DNA from: Streptomyces sp. V2I9
GTDB lineage: Bacteria > Actinomycetota > Actinomycetes > Streptomycetales > Streptomycetaceae
Assembly (NCBI RefSeq): GCF_030817475.1
Contig: NZ_JAUSZJ010000002.1
Coordinates: forward strand, 4,850,626-4,914,625
Reading direction: 5' to 3'
Length of the DNA stretch: 64,000 bases
Under the pieces are notes generated by a model, which was not told where the DNA came from, made no database searches, and saw only the letters and a list, made by a program, of their open reading frames with translations. This document shows positions 42,546 to 50,247 of this stretch, piece by piece. Each line of letters begins with the position of its first letter. The stretch's first letter is position 1. Both the position numbers and the translations under genes were made by a program.

Positions 42546-45500
42546 GTGGACGAGTCAAGATTGCGAGCACCGGTGCAGAAGAAGCGGCCGCGGAGCAAGG
42601 GCACGACGCGCGACGGTTCCGGGGCGACGCCTCCGGCACCCGGCACCGACAAGCGGACCGTGCGGGTCCGCAGCCGACTGGTCGCCGGAGTGGCGGTCGT
42701 CGGCGTCATCGTCGTGGCGGCGGGCGCCCCCGCCGTGCTCGGCGCCTCCACCGACGTGACCGAGTCCCAGCGCCTGGTCACCCTCGCCGAGCTGAACCAG
42801 CAGGCGGTCACCCTCGGGCACTCCCTCGCGGACGAGCGTGACGCCGTCACCGCGTACATCGCGGACGGCCGGGACGAGAACGCCGACGACAGCGCGAAGA
42901 ACCGGGCCGCCCGCGCCACCCGCGTCGATCAGCAGATCGACGAGATCCACGAGGCGGCCTCCGCCTCCCTGCGCCGCGATCTCTCGACGGTCGCCTCCCT
43001 GCGCCGCGACGCCCTGACCGGCAAGGGCTCGGCCCTGGAGGCGCACCAGGCGTACTCCGACGTCATCGCCAAACTGCACGGCATCGCCGCCGAACTGGCC
43101 GAGAAGACCCCGCCGCGCGCCGACGCCACCCGCGCCCCGCTCACCCTGGGCAGTGCCTCCGAGCAGGCGGCCGCCACCCGCGGGCTCCTCCTCGCCGCGC
43201 TCGCCGTGCCGAGCCCCGAGCCGACGGCCCCGCGGACCGACCCCTTCACCGGGCTGCCCGTCGAGAACCGGGACGAGGGCGGCGCCCGCGCCGACCGGGA
43301 GCGCGACGAGCTGAGCGCCGCCGCCCAGCAGGCCCGCGTACGGGAGCTGGCCGCGCTGGCCGACTTCGACCAGGCGGCGGACCCGGAGGCCCGCGACAAG
43401 CTCTCCGCCACCGTCACCGGCTCCGAGGTCAACGACGCGGAGAAGTACCTCGCCCGCCTCACCGACCGCCCCGAGCTGTCGGAGGCGGAGCGCCGGACCA
43501 GCCCGAAGAAGCTGGAGGCCGCGCTCTCCGCGCGGGTCGACCGGATGCGCGGCGTCGAGTCCGCCCTGGCCACCGGCCAGGTCCGCGACCTGGAAGGGCT
43601 GCGCGACGACGACGTCACCGCCCTCGAACTGAGCATCGCCCTGCTCGGCGGCTGCTTCCTGCTCGCGGTCGGCATCTCCACCGCCGTCGCCCGCACCCTC
43701 ACCCAGCCGCTCGCCGTCCTGCGTATCGGGGCCGCCCGTCTCGCCGAGGACCCTTCGAGCGCCGAACCGGTCCGCTACACCGGCCGCAACGACGAGTTCG
43801 CCCAGGTCGTCCGGTCGATGAACACCCTGCACGACCGGTTCGCCACCCTGCACCAGGACGTCGCCGGCCGGGTCGAGAGCCTCTCCGGCGAACGGGCCAA
43901 GCTGATCGAGGGCCGCCAGGCCCTGGTCACCCAGCGGACCGAACTCCAGGCGCACGTCACCGAACTGGCCACCGAGCTGGAGCAGCTGCGCGGCACGGTC
44001 GACCACACCTTCGTCAACCTCTCCCTGCGCACCCTCGGACTGGTCGAGCGGCAGCTCGGCGTCATCGAGAGCCTGGAGGAGCGGGAGCAGGACCCGGAGC
44101 GCCTGGCCACTCTGTTCAAGCTGGACCACATGGCCACGGTCATGCGCCGGTACAGCGAGAACATGCTCGTCCTCGCCGGTGCCGAACACAGCAACGGCCA
44201 CGCCGGACCGATCCCGCTGGTGGACGTGGCGCGCGCCGCCGTCAGCGAGATCGAGCGGTACGAGCGGGTCACCATCCAGTCCCTGCCGCCGCACGCCCAG
44301 ATCGCCGGGTTCGCCGCCGACGACCTCAGCCACCTGCTGGCCGAACTCCTGGAGAACGCCACCGCCTTCTCGCCGCCCGACGCCCCGGTCGAGCTGTCCG
44401 GCTGGCTCCTGGAGAGCGGTGAGGTGATGCTCTCGGTGTCGGACGAGGGCATCGGCATGTCGGCGGTCCGGATGGGCGAGCTCAATGCCAGGCTGGCGGA
44501 TCCGGCCCCGTTCGAGCCGGGGGAGCGGCACGCCGACGTCACCGGGGCCGGACTCGGCCTCCAGGTCACCTCGTTGCTGGCCGCCCGGCACGGAGTACGG
44601 GTCCAGCTGCGCGAGCAGAAGGGGAGCGGTGTGACGGCTGTCGTCGTCCTCCCCGAGACGCTGCTGCCCAACTCCCTCCCCGCCGGCCCGCCCCCCGCCG
44701 TACAGTTGCCCGGCGACGCGCCCGCGCTCAACCTTCCGGGCTCGGTGGCGGAGGCCAACTCCAATGCCCTGCCGCGCCGTTCGGAGACCTCGTCGGCGGC
44801 GCCCGCACCCGTGACGCCCGACGCGGACACCGGCACGGAAGCCGACGCCGTACCGGCGCCGGAGGCGGAGACCGTGGCGGCCGAGCCGACCGCCGAGGCG
44901 GCACAGGACCCCGCCGCACAGATCGCCCCCGAGCCCGTGCCCGCCGTCGACCCCATGATCGCCGCGGCCGAGCGGGCGCTCCGCGAGAACGCCGCAGCCG
45001 AGAAGGCGGCCGACACGGACGCGGGCGGCGAGGGCCCGGACGCCACCGCCGTACCGGAGCAGAAGCAGGAGCAGGAAGCGCGGCAACCGGCCGCCGACGC
45101 GGAGGCCGCGGCCGACGCCGCCCCCGAGCGGGACTCCGAGATCACCCTCCAGGTCCGTCTGCCGAAGCCTCCCGCGGCCCCGGCCGACGAGACAGCCCCG
45201 GCCGACGAGGCAGCACAGTCGGACGAGGTCGCCCCGGCCGACGAGGGAACGCCCGCCGACGACGCGGTCCCCGGCGGAGAGCCCGAGCCCGCCGGACACA
45301 TGCCCTCGGCCGGACGGCCCGGCACCGCCGACCCGGTGGCGGACGCCCCCGCCGCCCCCGGCTTGTACGCGATCGGCCCCGACCGCCACGAGCGGCCCGC
45401 CGAGACCGCCCCCGGCGACCAGGACCCGGACGACGGTCCCGCCGCCCGCCCCGCGCCCCACGCGGAGGCCGCCGCCCCGGCACCGCACGCCGAAACGGTG

Positions 45501-45881
45501 CCCGCCCCCCGCCGCCCGGTCACCGACAAGGGGCTGCCGAAGCGCACGCCCAAGGTGGTCCGGCCCGACGCGACACCGGCTCCCGGACGGACCGGAAGCC
45601 TCGACCGGGACGCCCTGCGCCGCCGGCTCGGCAGCTTCCACCAGGCCGCGAAGGAGGGCCGCCGCGACGTCGAGGCGGAGATCGCCGGGACCGGCGGCAT
45701 CGCCGTCGCCGAACCCGGAGGCGTACCCGCCGGGCGTACGGGGCACGAGAACACCGCACACTCCACAGGCGCCGCACCAGGCGCACGGAACGCAAGCACC
45801 GCACGGAACGCCACGACCGGCGGCCGGGCGGACGGCCGGAACGAAGAGACGGGGGACACAGTCGAGGAGGCACGCAGTTGA
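42546..45881 (+). CDS. cvnA: Conservon sensor-kinase-like protein (CvnA)
   Basis: 1111 residues, the first gene of a conservon. One membrane helix near 45-66 (LVAGVAVVGVIVVAAGAPAV) starts a long extracytoplasmic nitrate/chemoreceptor-like helical domain. A second helix (LSIALLGGCFLLAVGISTAV) is followed by HAMP-like ARTLTQPLAVLRIGAARLAE and a HATPase domain (DDLSHLLAELLENATAFSPP, SVSDEGIGMSAVRMG, GAGLGLQVTSLLAARHGVRV). The HisKA phosphorylation motif is not canonical, as usual for CvnA. The last 400 residues are a low-complexity Ala/Pro/Glu/Asp tail ending GDTVEEARS. CvnA proteins work with CvnB-D in a G-protein-like complex at the membrane. Confidence 0.88.
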   Translation: MDESRLRAPVQKKRPRSKGTTRDGSGATPPAPGTDKRTVRVRSRLVAGVAVVGVIVVAAGAPAVLGASTDVTESQRLVTLAELNQQAVTLGHSLADERDAVTAYIADGRDENADDSAKNRAARATRVDQQIDEIHEAASASLRRDLSTVASLRRDALTGKGSALEAHQAYSDVIAKLHGIAAELAEKTPPRADATRAPLTLGSASEQAAATRGLLLAALAVPSPEPTAPRTDPFTGLPVENRDEGGARADRERDELSAAAQQARVRELAALADFDQAADPEARDKLSATVTGSEVNDAEKYLARLTDRPELSEAERRTSPKKLEAALSARVDRMRGVESALATGQVRDLEGLRDDDVTALELSIALLGGCFLLAVGISTAVARTLTQPLAVLRIGAARLAEDPSSAEPVRYTGRNDEFAQVVRSMNTLHDRFATLHQDVAGRVESLSGERAKLIEGRQALVTQRTELQAHVTELATELEQLRGTVDHTFVNLSLRTLGLVERQLGVIESLEEREQDPERLATLFKLDHMATVMRRYSENMLVLAGAEHSNGHAGPIPLVDVARAAVSEIERYERVTIQSLPPHAQIAGFAADDLSHLLAELLENATAFSPPDAPVELSGWLLESGEVMLSVSDEGIGMSAVRMGELNARLADPAPFEPGERHADVTGAGLGLQVTSLLAARHGVRVQLREQKGSGVTAVVVLPETLLPNSLPAGPPPAVQLPGDAPALNLPGSVAEANSNALPRRSETSSAAPAPVTPDADTGTEADAVPAPEAETVAAEPTAEAAQDPAAQIAPEPVPAVDPMIAAAERALRENAAAEKAADTDAGGEGPDATAVPEQKQEQEARQPAADAEAAADAAPERDSEITLQVRLPKPPAAPADETAPADEAAQSDEVAPADEGTPADDAVPGGEPEPAGHMPSAGRPGTADPVADAPAAPGLYAIGPDRHERPAETAPGDQDPDDGPAARPAPHAEAAAPAPHAETVPAPRRPVTDKGLPKRTPKVVRPDATPAPGRTGSLDRDALRRRLGSFHQAAKEGRRDVEAEIAGTGGIAVAEPGGVPAGRTGHENTAHSTGAAPGARNASTARNATTGGRADGRNEETGDTVEEARS

Positions 45882-46363
45882 CTGCGCCCAGCACATTCGG
45901 GCTGAGTAACGAGGCCCGGAACCTTCACTGGTTGCTGAGCAATCTCGTGGAGGAGGTGCCAGGGGTCCACTCGGTCACCGTCGTCTCGTCCGACGGCCTG
46001 ATGCTGCTCTCCTCCGACCCCGGCCACCACGACCCGCGGCCGGAGGCGGCGGGGACGGCGAACGGGCCCAAGGGCTCCAGCGCCGACCTGGCCACGATCG
46101 TCTCGGGCGTCGGCTCCCTGACGGTCGGCGCGGCCAAACTGATGGACGGCGGCGGCGTCAAACAGACGATGGTCGCCATGGACGAGGGCAGCCTCTTCGT
46201 CATGTCGATCAGCGACGGCTCCCTCCTCGGCGTCCACGCCGCGCCGGACTGCGACATGAGCGTCGTCGCGTACCACATGGCCCTCTTCGTCGGCCGGGCC
46301 GGACACGTCCTCACCCCCGAACTCCGCAGTGAGCTGCGCACATCGATGGAGAGCGCCCAGTGA
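45878..46363 (+). CDS. cvnB: Roadblock/LC7-domain protein (CvnB)
   Basis: 161 residues of the roadblock/longin fold: LHWLLSNLVEEVPGVHSVTV, SSDGLMLLSSDPG, VGSLTVGAAKLMDGGGVKQT, GSLFVMSISDGSLLGVHAAP. In conservons this protein contacts the GTPase CvnD and the kinase CvnA, acting as a scaffold or GAP. TTG at 45878 follows GAGGAGG and overlaps the cvnA stop codon, so translation is coupled. It lies second in cvnABCD. Confidence 0.92.
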   Translation: MTAPSTFGLSNEARNLHWLLSNLVEEVPGVHSVTVVSSDGLMLLSSDPGHHDPRPEAAGTANGPKGSSADLATIVSGVGSLTVGAAKLMDGGGVKQTMVAMDEGSLFVMSISDGSLLGVHAAPDCDMSVVAYHMALFVGRAGHVLTPELRSELRTSMESAQ

Positions 46364-46776
46364 CGACCGCCGCCGCAGAACCCGCCCCCCGGCTCCCCGT
46401 CCGAGGGGCCGGGAAACGTCCCGCCCGCGTCCGCCCGTACTCCCTCACCGGCGGACGCACCCGGTTCGGGCACGTCCTGCTGGTCGAGACGTTCGTCGCC
46501 GCCCTCGAAGCACCCGACGAGCGCCGCGAGCTCACCAACGGCAACCTCGCCACCCGCGTCATGCCGGAGCTGCGCGCCATCGTCGAACTCTGCCGCCGCA
46601 TGCGTACGGTCGCGGAGATCTCGGCCCTGCTGAAGATGCCGCTCGGAGTCGTCCGGGTGCTGCTCAGCGACCTGGCCGACCAAGGAAAGATCCGCGTGTA
46701 CGGAACCGGTCACGGCACCGGTCAGCCCGACCGCGCACTGCTCGAAAGGGTGCTCAATGGCCTCCGCCGTCTCTGA
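46360..46776 (+). CDS. cvnC: DUF742 protein (CvnC)
   Basis: 138 residues. The DUF742 core begins VRPYSLTGGRTRFGHVLLVE and contains PELRAIVELCRRMRTVAEIS and MPLGVVRVLLSDLADQGKIR, a winged-helix-like fold. GTG at 46360 overlaps the cvnB stop. CvnC is conserved in every conservon and is thought to link CvnB/D to CvnA; its precise role is unknown. The gene overlaps the next by 20 bases. Confidence 0.92.
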   Translation: MTTAAAEPAPRLPVRGAGKRPARVRPYSLTGGRTRFGHVLLVETFVAALEAPDERRELTNGNLATRVMPELRAIVELCRRMRTVAEISALLKMPLGVVRVLLSDLADQGKIRVYGTGHGTGQPDRALLERVLNGLRRL

Positions 46777-47407
46777 GGCGCCGCTCTTCGCCCCGCGTCA
46801 GCAGGGGTCCCGTCCACAGGCCGAGGAGTCCCCGCAAGCCTGGCAGCTCGACCACACCCGCGCGCCCATCGCCACCAAGATCGTGGTGGCGGGCGGATTC
46901 GGCGTCGGCAAGACGACGTTCGTCGGCTCGGTCTCCGAGATCACGCCGCTGCAGACCGAAGCGCTGATGACCCAGGCCGGCGAGGAGACCGACGACCTCT
47001 CCGCGACGCCCGAGAAGACCACCACGACGGTGGCCATGGACTTCGGCCGGCTGACCCTCGACGACGACCTCGTGCTGTACGTCTTCGGCACCCCCGGTCA
47101 GCAGCGCTTCTGGTTCATGTGGGACGACCTGGTCCGGGGCGCGATCGGCGCGATCGTCCTGGCCGACACCCGGCGGCTGGAGGACTGCTTCCCCGCGCTC
47201 GACTACTTCGAGAGCTGCGGCCTGCCGTACATCGTGGCCGTCAACCACTTCGAGGGGACGCCCGGCTACGACGCCGAGGACGTCAGGGAGGCCCTGACCG
47301 TACCCCTGCGGGTGCCGATAGTGATCATGGACGCGCGCAACAGGATCACGGTCGTCGAGTCCCTGCTGGCCCTGGTGGGCCACGCACTCGACGTCGCCCC
47401 CGCCTGA
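46757..47407 (+). CDS. cvnD: Conservon GTPase (CvnD)
   Basis: 216 residues of a small GTPase. P-loop VAGGFGVGKTTFVGSVSEIT, switch II region VYVFGTPGQQRFWFMWDD (TPGQ) and a specificity loop in VAVNHFEG (NHF in place of the usual NKxD) are visible; the latter deviation is typical of the CvnD/MglA-like group. CvnD is the nucleotide-switch of the complex and is required in other conservons for developmental or metabolic control. ATG at 46757 lies inside the cvnC gene. The flavoprotein gene follows 39 bp later. Confidence 0.92.
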   Translation: MASAVSEAPLFAPRQQGSRPQAEESPQAWQLDHTRAPIATKIVVAGGFGVGKTTFVGSVSEITPLQTEALMTQAGEETDDLSATPEKTTTTVAMDFGRLTLDDDLVLYVFGTPGQQRFWFMWDDLVRGAIGAIVLADTRRLEDCFPALDYFESCGLPYIVAVNHFEGTPGYDAEDVREALTVPLRVPIVIMDARNRITVVESLLALVGHALDVAPA

Positions 47408-47446
47408 CCGCCCCGAATCAGAAACGACGGAGCACGGAGAGCCGCG

Positions 47447-48682
47447 ATGCGGAAGATACTCATAGTCGGAGCCGGCCAGTCCGGGCTCCAGCTGGCCCTG
47501 GGACTGCAGTCCAGAGGCTACGAAGTCACCCTGATGTCCAACCGCACCGCCGACGAGATCCGCACCGGCCGGGTCATGTCCACGCAGTGCATGTTCCACA
47601 CCGCGCTCCAGCACGAGCGGGACTACCAGCTGAACTTCTGGGAGTCCCAGGCCCCGAAGATCGAGGGGCTCGGCGTCTCCGTCGCCGCCCCCGACTCCTC
47701 CCGCGCCGTCGACTGGGTCGGCAGGCTGGACGGCTTCGCCCAGTCCGTCGACCAGCGCGTGAAGATGGCCGGCTGGATGGAGACCTTCGCCCAGCGCGGC
47801 GGCCAGCTCGTCATCCACGGCGCGGCCGTCTCCGACCTGGACTACTTCTCCCGCACCTACGACCTCGTGATGGTCTCGGCCGGCAAGGGCGAGCTGGTCT
47901 CCATGTTCGGCCGGGACGCGGCCCGTTCGCCGTTCGACGCCCCGCAGCGCGCACTGGCCGTCGCCTACGTCCACGGCATGGGCCCCCGGCCGGAGCACCC
48001 GGCGTTCGACGCGGTCCGCTGCAACCTGGTGCCGGGCGTCGGCGAACTGTTCGTGATGCCGACCCTCACCACCTCCGGCCGCGCCGACATCCTCTTCTGG
48101 GAGGGCGTTCCGGGCGGCCCGCTGGACGCCTTCCAGGGCATCAAGGACCCCTCCGAGCACCTGGCGAAGACGCTGGAGCTCATGGAGCGGTTCACGCCGT
48201 GGGAGTACGCCCGCGCCACCAAGGTCGAGCTGACCGACGCCAACGGCACCCTCGCCGGCCGCTACGCCCCCACGGTCCGCAAGCCGGTCGGGCGGCTGCC
48301 CGGCGGCGGCCTGGTCCTCGGCGTCGCGGACGTCGTCGTGGCCAACGACCCGATCACCGGCCAGGGCTCCAACTCGGCGTCCAAGTGCGCCAACTCCTAC
48401 CTGGACTCCATCGTCGAGCACGGTGACCAGGAGTTCGACGCGGCGTGGATGCAGTCCACCTTCGACCGGTACTGGGAGACCGCGCAGCACGTCACGAAGT
48501 GGACCAACGCCATGCTCGGCGTCCCGCCGGAGCACGTGCTGAACCTGATCGGCGCGGCCGGTCAGCTCCAGCCCGTGGCAGACCGCTTCGCCAACGGGTT
48601 CGACAACCCGGCGGACTTCGAGAACTTCTTCTACGACCCGGAGAAGACGAACGCCTACCTGGCCTCGGTCTCCGGCGGCTGA
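47447..48682 (+). CDS. FAD-dependent monooxygenase, styrene-monooxygenase-like
   Basis: 411 residues. The FAD dinucleotide site is KILIVGAGQSGLQLALGLQS, and the second FAD contact GLVLGVADVVVANDPITGQG with SNSASKCANSYLDSI matches the StyA branch of group E flavoprotein monooxygenases. These use reduced FAD from a partner reductase; none is adjacent. The start has the sequence YEVTLMSNRTADEIRTGRVM typical of the group. It follows cvnD by 39 bp with the same direction, an arrangement that recurs at some conservons (P450 or oxygenase attached). Possible substrates are aromatic or terpenoid alkenes. Confidence 0.85.
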   Translation: MRKILIVGAGQSGLQLALGLQSRGYEVTLMSNRTADEIRTGRVMSTQCMFHTALQHERDYQLNFWESQAPKIEGLGVSVAAPDSSRAVDWVGRLDGFAQSVDQRVKMAGWMETFAQRGGQLVIHGAAVSDLDYFSRTYDLVMVSAGKGELVSMFGRDAARSPFDAPQRALAVAYVHGMGPRPEHPAFDAVRCNLVPGVGELFVMPTLTTSGRADILFWEGVPGGPLDAFQGIKDPSEHLAKTLELMERFTPWEYARATKVELTDANGTLAGRYAPTVRKPVGRLPGGGLVLGVADVVVANDPITGQGSNSASKCANSYLDSIVEHGDQEFDAAWMQSTFDRYWETAQHVTKWTNAMLGVPPEHVLNLIGAAGQLQPVADRFANGFDNPADFENFFYDPEKTNAYLASVSGG

Positions 48683-48711
48683 CCGGGGCCCGAGCGCCCC
48701 GACCACCGCTT

Positions 48712-48746
48712 CGGCGGCCGGACCCGCACCGCCGGTCCGGCCGCCG
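48712..48746. terminator. Terminator between the monooxygenase and the NlpC/P60 gene
   Basis: CGGCGGCCGGAC (48712-48723) pairs perfectly with GTCCGGCCGCCG (48735-48746), between convergent genes. Confidence 0.8.
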
Positions 48747-48827
48747 AGTTCTGTCGGGAACGGGACCGGGTGCGGGTGCGGGTGCCGGGCGCGAACGGGT
48801 CCGGGAACGGGGCTGCTTCCCGGCGCT

Positions 48828-50084
48828 CTACGGGGTGCCGGGTGCGGTGTCCGCGCTGTACCCGGTGTCCGCGCCGTCGCGGGCGCCCTCGGGGAGGTCC
48901 GGGCGCGTGTACGCGGACAGCGGGGTGCCGTCCGGGTCGGGGCGCACGGCCCCCAGCGGCGGGTTCGACGCCAGCGGCGAGACCTTGACCTTCGTACCGG
49001 GGCGGGGCGCCTGCACCACCAGGCCGTCTCCGATGTACAGCGCCACATGGGTGGCCTTCGGGAAGTAGACGACCAGGTCGCCGGGGCGCAGCGTGGAGAG
49101 GGGCACCCTCGGCAGGCGCTTCCACTGCTCCTGCGAGGTGCGCGGGATCGTCCGCCCGGCCGCCGACCACGCCTGTGAGGTCAGCCCGGAGCAGTCGAAG
49201 GAATCGGGGCCCTCGGCTCCCCACACGTACGGCTTGCCGATCTGGCGGACCGCGTACGCCACGGCGTCGCCGCCCTGCCGGGTGGGGGACCGCCGCGTGG
49301 AGGAGAGGGCTCCGGAGGCCACCAGGTCGCGCTGGGCCTTGTCCACGCCGCGCTGTTCGAGATCGGCGAGCTGGGCGAGCTGTTCCTCGGAGAGCGTGGA
49401 GAGCAGCCCCTCGACCTCCCTCAGCCTGCCGTTCACGGCATCGCGCTCCTTCTTCTGCCGTGCGGCCAGCTTCTTCTGCTGGTCCAGGGCCCTGCGGGAG
49501 GCGGCGGCCAGCCGGTCGGCCCGCCGGGCGGCGCCGGTCAGCCGGTCCACCGTCGCGGCGCGGTTCGCGGCGAGCCGCCCCACGACGTGGCTCCGGTCCA
49601 GCGCCTGCTGGGGGTCGCGGGCCAGCAGCAGCCGGAGGTACGCGGAGAACTCGGTATGCCCCTGGTACTGCTCGCGGGCCAGCCGCCCGGCGTCCTGGCG
49701 GCTGGTCTCCAGCGCCGCCCGCGCCTTCGCCAGGTCCGCGTCGACCTTCTTCAGCTGTGCGGTTCGCCGTTTCAGCTTCTCGGCGGTGGCGTTGTAGGTC
49801 TCGCTCGCCTCCTCCGCCTCCCGGTAGCGGGTCTGCAGCTCGCGCAGGAGGGCGACGACGCTCTTCGGAGCCTCGGGCGCGGCGAGGGCGGTTCCGGCGT
49901 CCACCTCCGCCGCGTCGGACCCGTCGGCGCCGGACTCGTCCGCGCCGGGCTCCGAGGCGTCGGACGGTACGGACTCCCCGGACGGTACGGGGCCGGGCTC
50001 GGGGGGAGCGGCGGTGGCGGGGGAGACCGTGAGTGCCGCGGCCAGCGCCGTCGTGCAGACCGCGCGCAGGAGCCTGACCGACAC
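48828..50084 (-). CDS. Secreted NlpC/P60 peptidoglycan hydrolase
   Basis: 418 residues. A signal peptide (MSVRLLRAVCTTALAAALTV to ATAA) and an acidic Ser/Asp linker lead into a long coiled coil (about residues 80-260, ALLRELQTRYREAEEASETY to LSTLSEEQLAQLADLEQRGV). The C-terminal catalytic domain has Cys in PDSFDCSGLTSQAWSAAG, His in KATHVALYIGDGLV and the strand GDLVVYF. Such RipA-like enzymes cut peptidoglycan stem peptides during division and germination; the coiled coil acts as an autoinhibitory or divisome-docking part. GTG at 50084 follows GGAGGTGAT. Confidence 0.92.
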   Translation of the reverse strand: MSVRLLRAVCTTALAAALTVSPATAAPPEPGPVPSGESVPSDASEPGADESGADGSDAAEVDAGTALAAPEAPKSVVALLRELQTRYREAEEASETYNATAEKLKRRTAQLKKVDADLAKARAALETSRQDAGRLAREQYQGHTEFSAYLRLLLARDPQQALDRSHVVGRLAANRAATVDRLTGAARRADRLAAASRRALDQQKKLAARQKKERDAVNGRLREVEGLLSTLSEEQLAQLADLEQRGVDKAQRDLVASGALSSTRRSPTRQGGDAVAYAVRQIGKPYVWGAEGPDSFDCSGLTSQAWSAAGRTIPRTSQEQWKRLPRVPLSTLRPGDLVVYFPKATHVALYIGDGLVVQAPRPGTKVKVSPLASNPPLGAVRPDPDGTPLSAYTRPDLPEGARDGADTGYSADTAPGTP

Positions 50085-50247
50085 GACATCACCTCCATGA
50101 CGGAGACGCGGCCCGACCACGGGCACGTCCATTGATCGGCGAATCCGATCATCCGGTCATCCGACGGCAGGTGACGCAAGCACCGCGCGGCGTGCCGTCC
50201 GGGGAACCCCCGGACGGCGGCGGCAGAGGGAGTGACGGGGCCCGGTA

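Noticed and set aside
42555..46306. Two frames longer than 840 codons opposite cvnA
   Set aside because: Both are antisense to the conservon kinase gene. Ser/Arg/Gly-rich sequence without domains.
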